Below the pieces are notes generated by a model. The model searched no databases, was not told the origin of the DNA, and saw only the letters and a list, made by a program, of their open reading frames with translations. The position numbers and the translations under genes were made by a program. Shown piece by piece: positions 35,755-47,620 of a stretch of DNA of 64,000 nucleotides. Source of the stretch: Cristatella mucedo (Eukaryota > Bryozoa > Phylactolaemata > Cristatellidae). Location: assembly GCA_009760855.2 (NCBI GenBank), contig WPIO01000117.1, forward strand, positions 392,501 to 456,500, written 5' to 3'. Each line of letters opens with the position of its first letter. The first letter of the stretch is position 1.

Positions 35755-38585
35755 CATCTATAACTCCACAAAGACTAAGTGAGTGTTATGAGGAGAGATT
35801 TCTATAGCACATTCAAAGACTATATGGCTGTCAATATCCATTCGGTAGCCAACCGACTTTGCCTCACGAAACAAAAAGAAAATGAGAAGCATAGCTGAGT
35901 CAGGGAGAGCAGTTAAGAATGTGAGTAGCGGGGACGTAGCAGCTCAGGACTGCTGGAAAGGATGTGCTGCAGTCGACAGCAGGAAATTAGTCGTTGCTTA
36001 AGAATCGTGGAAGCGAGTTCCAAATTCTAGGATCTGCAGAGCTAAAGCTTCTGTCGCCAACGGTTTTCAGGAGAAGAAATGAAACAGCTAATAAATTGTC
36101 AGTGGAGGACCTGAGGGCACGAGAAGGCTAAAACTGGTGCAGCAGTTCAGGTATGTAAGTATAAACGAACCCATGGCTGGCTTTGTGGGTCTGCTAAAGA
36201 ACTCTACCATGTATCCTGGGATCAGTCGGCAGCTACCCAAACTCTTTCTGCAAACGAGACACATGGTCAAACCTCTGGGATTTGTGAACTTGCAGCCATA
36301 TTCATGACCAGCTGCAGTGGCCTAATGGCTTTTTTCGGTTGTCCAGCCTAAATGGAATGGCAATAATTTAGCTCAGACTGAACAAATGGGCTAGTTACTT
36401 TTTGCAAGCCACCGCGGTAGACGGTCCCTAATCTTAGAAAGGGATTGTACCTGATGGGTAGCTGTGGAGGCAATCTTCTTGATGATGCTTTCAAAATTTA
36501 GGCAACTGCGAACAACCTCATCTAAATTCTGAGTACACAGTGGCGGATGCACAACCACCACTTGTTAGAAGAGCAAAGTCTTCTTAGTCCAGCCACTCGC
36601 TTGGGGTTTCGTATGAGTAGCAGTTCTGTTCTATCGTCATTTAGTTTAAATAAATTTGCCTACATCCAGGATCGAATGTCTGCAAGGAAAGCATTCAGTT
36701 TATCAGTCACTGCAGCATATTCCGAGGGTTTAAAGAAAAAATACAACTGAATATCGTCGGCATAAAAGTGATAGCCGATTCAATAGGCCCGACTCACTGT
36801 TCCCAGAGGTTAAGTATAAATAGAGAACATAAAGGAACCGAGGACAGACCCTTTCCACAGGTAGCTGGTCTTGTGGATGAGGCCTGATCCCCACACGACA
36901 CGGTTGAACACGATCGGACAAGTATGATTTGAACCACACCAGTGCCTCGTCTGCCAGATCGATCGTGTTTCTAAATCTTTCAATTGGGATATCGTGATCA
37001 ATAGTGTCAAAAGCATCTGATTGATCCAGCATCTGCCATGCTGGATCTATCAGATGCTTTTGAGAGGGCTATGACATTCCTGTCATCGTTGCTGCACAGG
37101 ATGTCATGTGTTACATGGAGGAGAGTATTTTCAGTGGACTAGAGTACTTTTCAATGTGTACTACAAGCTGCTTAGCAACCATTTTTTTGATAATCATAAA
37201 AAAGAAGTGGAAACTGGGCGATAGTTTGCTAGGACTTCTGAATCCAATCCAGGCTTTTTATGTATCGGTCTGGCTATAGCCAATTTGAGACTTGAGTGCA
37301 ACTCTGATTTCCAGAGAAGCATTAAAAATCTCGGTTATGGCTGGGCTAGGTTTGTCTGCCAATGAAGACCACAGAGAGGGCGGTATTGGGTCTTCAGGAG
37401 ACGAGCTCTTTTTACTAGACTTTTTCAAGGTAGCACATCGCATATAGAAACCTCGGTAAATCCCTTAACAGGAAAGTTAAGAAAATACCTATACAATTTG
37501 TCCGACAATCAAATACGTGTTCATGGTATCTTTCGAAAGACCAATATGTTAGAACTGGGATCGGAAGTTCTGACGACTTCCACATGAAAACAAATTGGTT
37601 ATGCAAACCACGTCTACCCCGATGTAAACCGGAAGCAACAAGTCTAAAAATGCAAAATTTACTGATCTCTGCATCATATGCGACTTGTATCCCAACTTGT
37701 CGAATCTTGATCGATCGCGATATATGCTTGAAGCTTGTTGAGGTGCATTCTTATGACTTTTATACAACTTCATTTCCAGGGTCGGTTGGTGCCTTGTAAA
37801 TTATATAACTCGGCTAAAATTTCACGTATCGGAGTGAAATTTGAAATGCATGTTCAGCTCTGCTTGTTTGACCCTAGTCTGGAATATTTTTGATTTTGGT
37901 TTGATACATTTGGTTCGGCTCTATACCTATGGTTCTATGTCCACGATAACAGAAAATACCTCCGGGACGTTTGATGACGTATGCAGCCAAATTTATCCAT
38001 TAATATCTGTTAATTTCTCGGGAGTGAGACCTCTCAGAATGGGCCAGCAAATTTTTTACCGTGTTATGAATCTGTTTTGGATCTGATAGGCAGGACTTCC
38101 GTTCTTGAGTTAAAGTAGAATCCCTGGCTTTTCTAAGCTTCTGGGTGTAGACTCGGAGGAAGTCTTTGAAATTGATCGTCGTCAGGCCCAGACTTCTATA
38201 CGTGGCACTCAAGCCTACGCTTAACATGACTTAGTTTTGAAGTTTTATTTATAAATTAAAAGGAATCTCCGCGACTTTATACACGGACAGAATTTAGCGG
38301 AGCATGCTCGTCAAATGCGCCATTTTAAGTGCTATGTTAAGTGCTATGTTCACTGTATCAATGATGGTATCAAGACTATCGGTCGTGTCTGTGTGCAGAT
38401 AAATAAGACCTACCTCACAAACTGATTTCAAAAGTTTCTTCTTGTCAATGCTTTTAAGTTTTGTTGCAGTACACACTCGACGTTACCCTGAACATACAAT
38501 TAAACAGGAACAGTAAACAAGACTGAGCAATGATCCGAGATGGTCATCAGGCAAACAATAAGGTCAGTGGGGCAGATATCCATAG
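35755..38585 (-). repeat. longest LINE-B copy (endonuclease end to 3' end)
   Basis: Minus strand, right to left: end of the APE-type endonuclease (SDHCSVLF, about 38500-38560), a linker (KSIDKKKLLKSVCEV, DTTDSLDTIIDTVN), the start of reverse transcriptase (SSPEDPIPPSLW, 37400 region), SDAFDTIDH (about 36990), WFKSYLSDRVQ, then the C-terminal domain and 3' end at 35755. An unrelated stretch of about 390 bp (37445-37835) seems inserted. Many frameshifts. A fold-back duplication sits at 37009-37061. Confidence 0.88.
37009..37061. repeat. 24-bp near-perfect hairpin inside LINE-B reverse transcriptase
   Basis: AAAAGCATCTGATTGATCCA..., loop CTGCC, and an inverted copy with one mismatch. It arises from an inverted second copy of the codons for the LDLSDAF motif. 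Confidence 0.9.
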
Positions 38586-40405
38586 TAATGTATCTCCGTC
38601 TGTAACTCCACAAAGCCACAAAGACTATGTGGATGTTACACAGGAAGGTTTTTTTTTTAGCAAACAGCCTAAGCAGCTTTTGGTACACATTTGGTAGCCA
38701 ACAGACTTCGTCTCACGAAACAAAGAGAAAGTGGGAAGCATAGCAGAGTCGGGAGAGCAGTTGAGGTAGTGAGTAGCATGGAAGTAACAGCTCAGGACTG
38801 CTGAAAAGGATGTGCCACAGTCGGCAGCAGGAGATTAGTTGTCTTTGCTTAAGAATTGTGAAAGCGAGTTCCGCAGTCTAGGACCTGCAGAGCTAAAGCT
38901 TGTGTCGCCAACTGTCTTTAAGCGGAGGAATGGGAAGGAATGCAGAAGAATGGAACAAGCTAATTTATTGTCCACACAGGACCTGAGGGCACGAGGAGGC
39001 TGAAACTGGTGCAGCAGTTCAGCTAGGTATGGAGGAGCCAAGCCCTAGGAGCCAAGCGGGGGGGGGGGGCCTTGTGGGTCAGCGTAAGAACTTTGCTCTG
39101 TATCCGTTGCTCAACTGGCACCCATCCTTGCTATGTTAGCAAATGAGACACGTGCCCAAAACTCTGGGACTTGAAGACTAGCCTTGCAGCCATATTCATA
39201 GTCAGCTGCAGTGGCCTAGTTGCTTTCTTTCGTAGCCCAGCCAAAAGGGAATTACAAAAATCAAGCCGAGACAGAATTGAGGAGCTAGTTAAATTCTTTG
39301 CAAGCCACTGTGGAAGACAGCTCCTAATCTTGGATAGGGATCGGACGTGATGGCTAGCTGTAGAAGCAGTCTTCTGACTGAAGCTTTTAAAATTGAGGCA
39401 GCTGTCGAAAACGACACCTAAATTTCGATCACGTGGTGATGGTCGCACAACAGCATAACCTTTCAGAAGAGCAAAGCCTTTTAACCCAGCCACACGCTTA
39501 GGGTGTCCTATGAGCAGCATTTCTGTTTTATCGTCATTCGGTTTCAAGAAGTTTTCCTACATCCAGGATTGAATGTCGGTAAGGCAAGCATTCAGTTTCT
39601 CAGTTGCTGCAGCAGATTCCGACGGTTTGAATGACAAATACAGCTGAGTATTGTCAGCATAAAAGTGATATCGTATTCCATGGGCCTCAATTACTTTTCC
39701 CAGAGCTTGAGTATAAATGGAGAACAGCAAGGGACCGAGACGGACCCTTGAGGGACTCCACAGGTGACCCATCTCATGTGAGCAAAATGACCCCCACACG
39801 ATACGGATTGAACAGGATCAGACAAGTATGATTTAAACCATGCCAGAATGAGCTGACCTGGCTGTTGCTAGGATTGTCCTTGTGAGCGTTGAAGTCTCCT
39901 GCAATCACCAACTGCCTGCTACATACCAATATTTTTGTGAGGAACTCCGAAAACTCCTCGATAGACAAGCTTAGACAGACAGGAGGAGGTCTGTAGGTCG
40001 CAGCAGTGAGAGGCATGATCTTTGATGAGGATCTGCTTGCAACTGATTTAAACGAAGGTCAATGTGAAAAACCGCAGCTTTCAATAAGTCGAACAATTCG
40101 CAAGCAACTTTAGAAACCCTGCTCCTCACCTTGTCAGACCGCATGGACTGAAAGAATGAGATCCCTGGTGGGGTAGTTTCAGATACATAGCCACCAGAGC
40201 AGGGCGTCATTCACGTCTCGGTCAGATGAAATGCATCTAGCTTCCAATGGACAGCCTGATCGCAGATAAGTAACCCCTTGGTTTTTAGTGAGCAGACATT
40301 TAACTGGCAGAATTTCCGAGGCTGTCCATTAACTGTGTGACGGCGACTAAGTGGCTTGCATCATAGGCAGCATGTAGTCGGCCCGGCAGATGCTGTGCCT
40401 ACGAA
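38586..40405 (-). repeat. LINE-B copy with an endonuclease-reverse transcriptase deletion
   Basis: Minus strand: LNVCSLKTKGLL...LDAFHLTET (start of endonuclease), PPGISFFQSMRSDKVRSR, LVIAGDFNAHKDNP, then directly WHGLNHTCLILFN, which belongs to the reverse transcriptase. So roughly the second half of the endonuclease and the first half of the reverse transcriptase are missing at about 39840-39870. Downstream: YHFYADNTQLYLSF (YADN instead of YADD), KPNDDKTEMLLIGHPKRVAG, LDFCNSLLAGL. Ends with the family 3' end directly against the next LINE-B copy. Confidence 0.88.
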
Positions 40406-40754
40406 TTGAAATGGAGCCTTAGTAATGGTCTACTTTTCACAGCATGCTGAAGCACAGCGAGTAAGCTACTACCACAGTGCTAATCAGCACTTTAAACTTA
40501 CAGGTCGTAGGTTCGTCAGCCGTGCAGTTGATAGGGCAAACGCAGGATGCAGGTCTGACCAGCTGAAGAAGGCCCGGAGGTACTATGTTGACTTATGGCA
40601 ACATCGTGCGTTATGCTAAGCAGGTCGTGTTTTGAGTGCCATATCTGAGGCCCAGCTCGTGAACAGTCGTAAGATATCAGCAGAATACCCTAAGATATCC
40701 CGAAGAAGTTAGGTAAAGATCTACACTGGGCTTGTGAAGTCGCCCGTGGCTACT

Positions 40755-42240
40755 CTCTAATAATAATAATAATAATAATGCACTTTATAAAGCGCCCTCA
40801 GAGAAGTCAATCTCTTTCTAGGCGCTTTACATTTGCTGCAAAGGGAAACACGATTGAATGGTGAGTAATACAATGTTTCATAAGCAACATGAGTAACATG
40901 GTTAGGGGTGACATGCACAGGGTCAGCATGCAAGTGTGGTTAGTGGCAGCATGCACAGTGTCAGCACACATAAGCACATGAAGTACCAATCACTGGGACC
41001 CGCTAAATGCTGTTCTAAATGGGTGTATTTTCAAGTTCTTTTTGAATATGGTCGGGGGATGTTCTGACGCAAGTCGGGAGTGAGTTTCAGGCTTCGTGAG
41101 CATACGAACTAAATGCACGGTCTCCAAAGGATTTGAGGTTTGTACGAGGTATTGGTAAACTGCTGGATTCCGAAGAGCAGGTGGTACGATGCTTGACCTG
41201 GTGGGGGAGTAGATCTGAGAGATAGGCTGGAGCCAAAGAATGAAGTGACCTAAAAGTGAGTGACAAAACCTTTAAGTTGATCTGTTGCTTGACTGGTAGC
41301 CAGTGCAGGTCGGTGAGAAGTTGTGTGATGTGGCAACTGCGCTGCTCATGACAGACAAGCCTAGCTGCTGAGTTTTGCACCAGCTGTAATCGCCTGATTA
41401 CACAAGCCGGTAGGCCAGCAAGCAGTGAGTTACAGAAGTCAAGACGGGATGTCACAAATACATGGACCAACTTAGACGTGGTATTCTTATTTAAGCAAGC
41501 CCGAATTTCAGCAATGTTATGTAGCTGAAAGTAGGCAGATTTGACTGTGGAGCTGATGTGGTCGTCTAACGAGAGGTCACTTTGGAGCATGACTCCTAGA
41601 TTTCTAGCTGATTCAACAGGACATATGCTGGCAGAGCCAATTTTGAGCGTCAGCCTTTCCAGTTTCTGAATCATACTGGGTTTGCCCAAAACTAGTAAGT
41701 TAGTTTAATATCGTTTAGTTTTAGAAAATTTGCTGCCATTCATGTGCGGATGTCATCAATACATGCACCAAGTGAGTTGAGAGAATTCGAGGTGCTCGAA
41801 GGCTGGGAGGGATTAAAGCAAAGGTACAACTGGGTGTCATCCGCATGAAAGTGAAAGCCTAGATTGTTCTTGGCAATCACATCAGCAAGAGGCAGAGTAT
41901 AAACCGTGAAAAGAAGCGGACCTAGCATGGAGCCCTGAGGTACCCCATATTTCAGAGGTACCTCGGATGATCTTTGTCCATTCACGTCAATACTCTGGTG
42001 TCTCCTGAACCATTGCAGAGCAGTGCCAGTGATGCCCAGGCGAGATGAGAGGCGTTCTAGAAGAACTTTGTGATCGATAGTATCAAAAGCTGCCGAAGGA
42101 TCGAGCAAAACAAGCAGTGACACTCTACTTATGTCTGCATTCCCAAGTAGGTCGTTGTACACCCTAAGCAATGCTGACTCTCTGGAGTGATTAGCTCTTA
42201 AGCCAGACTGGAACTTACTAGCAAAGTTTGGGGGAGGAAG
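40755..42240 (-). repeat. LINE-A copy: reverse transcriptase to 3' end
   Basis: (TAA)n tail at about 40759-40778, hairpin, 3' UTR, then on the minus strand a 200-codon C-terminal frame (KIGSASICPVESARNLGVML, LDFCNSLLAGLPACVIRRLQ, LHWLPVKQQINLKV) and a 143-codon reverse-transcriptase frame (LDPSAAFDTIDHK, YGVPQGSMLGPLLFT, FHADDTQLYLCF). HADD replaces YADD. One base change near 41700 splits the frames. One of the best-preserved LINE-A copies. Confidence 0.93.
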
Positions 42241-42659
42241 TGATACTAAATGGAACCAATCTTGAGGTCTTCAAACTGAAGGTTTGCCCATAACTATTAC
42301 TTTGGTCTTTTTATTTGCTAGGTACAGAGAAGGTAGTGGCTTTCCACGGGGGAATGTCGTCAACGCTGGCTGCAAGGCATTATGTTATTTGAATGCTGAG
42401 CAAGGCTTCACATGATCAAAGGATCAAAGGTTGTGCCGAGTTTCATTGGCCGAAAGACATGAAAGCCGATCTTGTGTTTGATGCTGATGAAGCTGGCCGT
42501 AGGGAGAGCATGGAGAGCATGAAAAGAAGGCAACAAAACAAACAAACAACAAAAACAAGAAACAGAAACCTGAGGCATTAAACCCCGTGCATTAAAGGCT
42601 CTACGGACAATCGGCCGTCATTTGCATCTTCACTCCGAATCTCACTGAGGTCGAACCTA

Positions 42660-43060
42660 ACCCAGCTTACACTCGGTCAGTGATATCTCGCCGTGTCGAG
42701 ATGTGCTCTACAAGGATCTGGTGGTCAATTGTATCGAACGCAGCAGAGAGATATGGGAGAACTAGAGAGGTATTAATCTTGTCAGCATTATTCGGAGAGA
42801 TTTTGTCAACTGGAAGCAGATCAGATTCTGTGGAGTGATGAGCTATACATCCGTATTGGGCTTTGCTATCAAGATCTGATGAGCTGATGTAATTGTTTCT
42901 CTCCTGGGCCACCACTCGTTCAACTGTCGTGGATGACAACCGCAGAAGGGAGACTGGATGAAAGGTACTTATGTTATCATAATCCAGTTCTGCTTTTAAT
43001 GAGTTTCCGGACAATAGGTGTTTGCAGAGCTGCAAGGTCTTTAGGATAACCACGAGCATA
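42660..43060 (-). repeat. LINE reverse-transcriptase N-terminal fragment
   Basis: 130-codon frame with ELDYDNISTFHPVSLLRLSS, TVERVVAQ, STESDLLPVDKIS and LSAAFDTIDHQILVEHI: the first reverse-transcriptase blocks of a CR1/L2-like element, diverged from LINE-A. A (CAG)n run follows at about 43084-43101. Confidence 0.85.
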
Positions 43061-43339
43061 TTTACAGTATTTGTGCTGGTGAGCAGCAGCAGCAGCAGCA
43101 GGTCTTTGCATTTAATAAGGAAAACTACATGGGCAGAATGAAGAGGACTGGTCTTTTGCAGACAAATTTAGGGATGATTTAAATAGAGACAGGCCTGAAG
43201 GCAAGAGAGAATGAGAGCAGATGGATGTGAGATTGTAGCCTTGAAAGGAAGACTGCATGGGCCGAGTCAAGTTCCTAATCTGTTCTATTTGACATGCAAA
43301 TTGGGATTTCTTTGCACTATAAGCAGTTAAGAAGGCTAT

Positions 43340-43760
43340 CATTGCTGCAAAGTTTTCTACAAGCTGCAGTCATCTGGTTGAACAGGCTGGATAGTTGCAA
43401 GTAATAAGTTACAAAAGTATAGATGGGATGTCACAAACGAGTGGGCCAGCTTGGCTGTGATATCTTTATGTATACAGGACCTATACAGTTTGCAATGTTG
43501 TATAGCTGAAAGTAAGCAGACTAGACTGTTTTGCTGATATGATCATGCAGTTTGTCACGTTGGAACATGTACCCAAATTAAGTGCAGAGGCTATGATGGC
43601 AATCCCATTTTGAGGATTAGGCTTTAAAACTCCCACATGACGCTAGATTTTCCTGTCAAGGTTAAGTTGGTTTCTATCATTATTCGATAAGAGGAAGTTT
43701 GCTGTCCTCAAATTGCAAATGTCAGCAGTGTTTGCCAAGGAGTAAGGTCCTCACACTTTA
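43340..43760 (-). repeat. old LINE-A C-terminal fragment
   Basis: Antisense ACAAAAGTATAGATGGGATG and GTAGCTGAAAGTAAGCAGAC-type stretches match other LINE-A copies. Followed by a SINE-1 tail scrap (about 43775-43885) and a plus-orientation LINE-A tail (about 43930-44005). Confidence 0.65.
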
Positions 43761-44005
43761 TCAATAATGTCGTGGGTTTTAGTCTTGCTCCAGGCAATTC
43801 CTTATTGCCTACTCCAAGCTGGAGAGTTAGCCATTAAGGCTCTTTTGCCAGTATATATGTGGTGCTGTTGAATAAGCTGGATTTTACTCATGTGCAGCTA
43901 AGGAGTCGATAGAGTTCGGCAACGGCCTAGAAGGGATAAAAGAATATGTAAAGTGCTCAGAAAGACATTTAGTTATCTGAGGGTTCTATACAAAGTATTA
44001 TTATA

Positions 44006-44864
44006 TTTTTAAAGTGCAGATCCAGCTGTATATCATATGCATAACAATCAAAGCTAGGTTATGCTTTCTGCTCTGCTGGAGTTACAAGAGCCTGGCTGTT
44101 GTCCCAGCCTTCTCTAGCTATTTACTGCTACTCTAGCATGAGGAGAGCACGGAGGCAACAAATGAGGGGAGGGGAGGATGAAGAAGGAGGGTTGAGGATG
44201 GTGTGCCTGAACAGCAAAACGCTTGGCATTGCTTAACACACTGCCACATCATAAATCAGGCTCTTGTAATTTAACAGTCATTTGTATGCCGAAGTGGGAG
44301 CATAAGCCAATGATTAATTTTGTCCAAATGAACTCGGAAGCCCAGTTATCTCGGTAGCATGGCGGTACGGATCATAGCAGTGTGTAGCAGCTGCCTGTCC
44401 TCACTTCTAATGCCAAATCATCACTCAGGATCTTGACGACCCATTTGAGCTTTGAATTAGCATATCTTTGTTCAAGTAGGCCTTCCCAGGTGCAAGCACT
44501 GTCTGCTTTTTTAACAATGCATGTCAGTCTGTATTTCTAAAACGCCCTCAAATCGGCTCCCTGCCGAGCAGCCGGCATGTCAACATCGCTTGGCCTCTGC
44601 CACCACCTTGCCTCAAGTGGAGGGAGCCGAAAGATCACAAAGAAGGTGACAAAACTCGAACCCTCGGATGTTTATTGCATGTGCTGTTGCTCCGTGTTTC
44701 CAGTGTTACCCCCAGGCAGAGATCTCTTGCCCTTGTTTGTATAACCTGCAGGTTTACTTCTGCACCAATTCAGTGCCCGGTGATGCATTTGATATCACTG
44801 TATTCTGGCGTGACCTTCGAAAGAGCCTCCGAAATGTGGGATGCCCTAGGGATCCGTTCGTGGT
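44006..44864. other. unique stretch
   Basis: Contains a G-rich run near 44165-44210. No gene or repeat recognised. Confidence 0.4.
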
Positions 44865-45560
44865 TCTTCTTTTTCGCTGGTTATACTCTTCCTTTCACTG
44901 ATGTCATCCATCTTCCAGCACAATCGTGGCCTCTGACATTCCGTGCTACTCGTGTGTTGATTCTTTTGGGGCCTTCTAGTTCGTCTGCCTCTATCAACAA
45001 CCTCCTTACAGCAAGCTTGCATTGCTGTCATTCTCACGCTGGTATGGCATCTAACTTATCCCCGAGTCTTAGCGCTGGGAGGGTTTAAGGTGCTAGCTCT
45101 TCACGACCCACATCGCAGGTTTGAGTCCTGAGAGGGTGATCATTTATTCCCCCCCCCCAAGCGGTGATGATAGCCGTTAAGGCTCTTCTGCTGCTATATA
45201 AATGAGGCTGTTCAATAGGATTAAGTTTTTTCTAACTAAATGAACCGACCTCATGATCATGGGCAAGAGTGTTACTCGGACACTGCAAAGCCTCGTCAAC
45301 AAAATTGGCTTGGCTAGCATTTCAATGTCACCTGTATCGTCTACATCGAGTCATTGTGTTCTTTTCCAAAATGACCTTTCACTAGATGACCACCTCAGCT
45401 CTACAGTCAAGTCTGCCTACTTTCAGTTGCTTGTTGTTGCAAAGTTTCAGCACCCTTAGGTGAATGCACGCCTCAGCAAAGTTAGCCCGTGCAGTTGTGA
45501 CATCGCATCCAGATTTATTTAACTCACGTGTTGCACGTGTCTTCCTGACTCCAATAAGAT
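44865..45560 (+). repeat. LINE-A fragment interrupted by SINE-1
   Basis: GGTTATACTCTTCCTTTCAC matches the reverse-transcriptase core. After the SINE-1 copy it resumes with LMIMGKSVTRTLQSLVNKIG-type codons and LSLDDHLSSTVKSAYFQL. Confidence 0.7.
45075..45230 (+). repeat. SINE-1 copy inserted in LINE-A
   Basis: AAGGTGCTAGCTCTTCACGA, B box AGGTTTGAGTCC, a poly-C run, AAGCGGTGATGATAGCCGTT, AAGGCTCTTCTGCTGC and TATATAAATGAGGCTGTT. Confidence 0.75.
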
Positions 45561-45589
45561 GAATGGGGCAAAACTGCTGCAGCTAGGCT

Positions 45590-46010
45590 TATCGGTAATG
45601 AACAATGCATACCGAAAGCAGCTTAGGATGTGAGTGCATTATGCAAAACTCTCTTGCCTAACACTCACATAGTATCTGTGGCTTTGTGGGGTTACAGACG
45701 AAGATACATAGTTACAACATTGGTACATTACGCTTCTCTCCAACATGCACAGTCTCTCCTCCATCAGACAGCACGTGGATATCGCTTTTTAGGTACCTTC
45801 TTTCACTCTCTCCGGCTTATCTATGAGAACTCTGTAGTCCTCTCCCTGCTCTGCACAGTGCTACTCTGACTTAAGTCGTCTTAGCTGTGCCTCTAATCAA
45901 CCTTAAATCCTTCGGAGACCATGCCTTCAGTCCATATGGTCCGGGACCTTATTATGTCACAATATCTCATAGCTTCTAAACACAATTAAAGTCGAGCTAA
46001 AAGCTTACAT
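45590..46010 (+). repeat. LINE-B 3' end followed by LINE-A 3' fragment
   Basis: 45590-45725 is the LINE-B 3' end (GCATACCGAAAGCAGCTTAG, GTGGGGTTACAGACGAAGAT). About 45785-46010 is the LINE-A C-terminal end (CTTAAATCCTTCGGAGACCA). Confidence 0.75.
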
Positions 46011-46044
46011 GCTCCTCCTCACTGCATGAGCTGTGCCTATGTGA

Positions 46045-46252
46045 ATTGTAATAATAATAATAATAATAATACATTTGTATATCGGTATTTACAGACGCTG
46101 CATAGAAAGCATTACCAAATGATTGGTGGTAACATCCACTAGCAGCAGGCATGGTGTAACCAGGCACATGTGCACGAAAGACATTTCACTTTACAGCAAA
46201 TGTAAAGCGCCTAGAGAGAGATTAAGTTCTCTGAGGGTGCTTTATCAAGTGA

Positions 46253-46285
<33 letters not shown>
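46045..46285. repeat. LINE-A tails in opposite orientation
   Basis: (TAA)n at 46050-46070 starts a minus-orientation tail. From about 46180 a plus-orientation tail (GCAAATGTAAAGCGCCTAGA, GATTAAGTTCTCTGAGGG) ends in (TTA)n at 46255-46285. Confidence 0.75.
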
Positions 46286-46287
<2 letters not shown>

Positions 46288-46424
46288 AGACGAATCACAA
46301 AGACTCACTATGCTCAAACACAAAAGTATTTACGAGGGTGATTAGGTGCTACCACCAAGCCGCTATCCTATCAGTTGATTGACTCGCTCTTCATCCAAAA
46401 GCATTGAAAACACGCGCACGAGGT

Positions 46425-46565
46425 GTTGGGTGTTGTCCAGCGGTTAAGGTGCTCGCCCCCGACCAAGGTCTGGCTGAGGTCGCGAGCTCGAGCCCTGAGG
46501 CATATGTGAAGCACCTGAATAGAGATTTAAGTTCTCTTGGGGCGCTATATAAATGAATTTAATTT
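46425..46565 (+). repeat. SINE-2, cleanest copy
   Basis: A-box region CCAGCGGTTAAGGTGCTCGC, B-box region GGTCGCGAGCTCGAGCCC, then GCACCTGAATAGAGATTTAA and GTTCTCTTGGGGCGCTATAT, the same 3' end as LINE-A. Confidence 0.8.
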
Positions 46566-46599
46566 TTTTATGATGAGACCTAAGGTTATACATGCACTA

Positions 46600-47620
46600 A
46601 TGAGTACTCACATCAATAGGAGTTAGGACCACCCCTGTTCTTTAGAACTTCCAGTATTTGCCTGGGCAGTGGCTCAGTCAGCTTTTGGCAAACTTATGGA
46701 GTAATGCAGTCCCACAGCTGCTTAAGCCGACCAAAAAGCTGCTGGGGAAAGACGCGATACTGTTCTCAGCTCTAAGTAAGTGCTCCAACCTGTCCCACAC
46801 ATACTCTATTGGGTTGAGACCGAGAGATTGGTTTGGGCAACTAAGGACAGCTGAATGGGTGAATAATTGCTTCGTTGCCCTTGCAATATGCTTGGGATTA
46901 CTGTACATTATCCAAACGTAGTCCTCTCCCACAAGAGCTCTGGCACAGGGCATGACAACATTTTCGACGATGTCCATGAACACCTGTCTGTCCATAATCC
47001 CGTTAATCTGGTGTAAAGTTTCTATGCCAGAAGCCGAAAAGCAAGACCAAACAAGCACCCTTCCACCTCTGTACTTGAGCGTAGACTGCAGGCAGTCCGG
47101 GTGGTGCTCTTTGTATTTTCTTCGACTGACGAAAGTCCTCCACTTGCCATTTCTGTGGACCATGAATTTACTTTCATTAGTCCGGAGAATACTGCCCCAG
47201 TCGGCAGCTGTAAAGTGGGCGTGTTCACCGGCCCACTGCACAGCATTTTCGTTGTTCGTTAATTAATGGCTTGCCTTTACAAACTCTTCTGCACGTGCCG
47301 AACTCCGAAAGCTTCCTTCGAATCGTATCAGCACTTACAGTCTTGCCTGTGGCCTCTTCTAAGGTCTTAGAGGGAGCTCGAAGCACTGCTTTCCTTCGAC
47401 CCAGTGCAGCTAGTTTTAGCAGACGGTCATCCCTTTTTTGTAGTCGAACGTGAGCTGCCAGCGTGTGGTATGGCGTCCATACCACCACCGTGGGAATACT
47501 TCTGCAGGTTATACCTGACAGATCCCTTGCCTATACCAAGCTTCTGTGCCACTTCACATTGCTTAGACCCATGTTGTGATAGGCGCCGATTTGGCCTTTC
47601 ATTTCACTATTTCCTTCTTT
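46600..47620 (-). mobile_element. Tc1/mariner-type transposon remnant
   Basis: Region covering a degraded transposase (46678-47602) and its flank. On the left the complement carries GGAGTTAGGACCACCCCTG. Terminal inverted repeats and TA duplications could not be confirmed by eye. Confidence 0.7.
46678..47602 (-). pseudogene. Tc1-like transposase, inactivated
   Basis: Tc1/mariner DD34E family by motif. The N-terminal helix-turn-helix half is split over frames: MKGQIGAYHNMGLSN, then EVAQKLGIGKGSVRYNLQKY in another frame, then DDRLLKLAALGRRKAVLRAP with TVSADTIRRKL. The catalytic half is one 187-codon frame with TAADWGSILRTNESKF, GRVLVWSCFSASG and LGLNPIEYVWD. The first catalytic Asp (normally DES) is Asn in TNES. 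The second block reads MYSNPKHIA where active copies have QDN-x-PKH. With at least three frameshifts and lost catalytic residues it cannot work. Confidence 0.9.
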
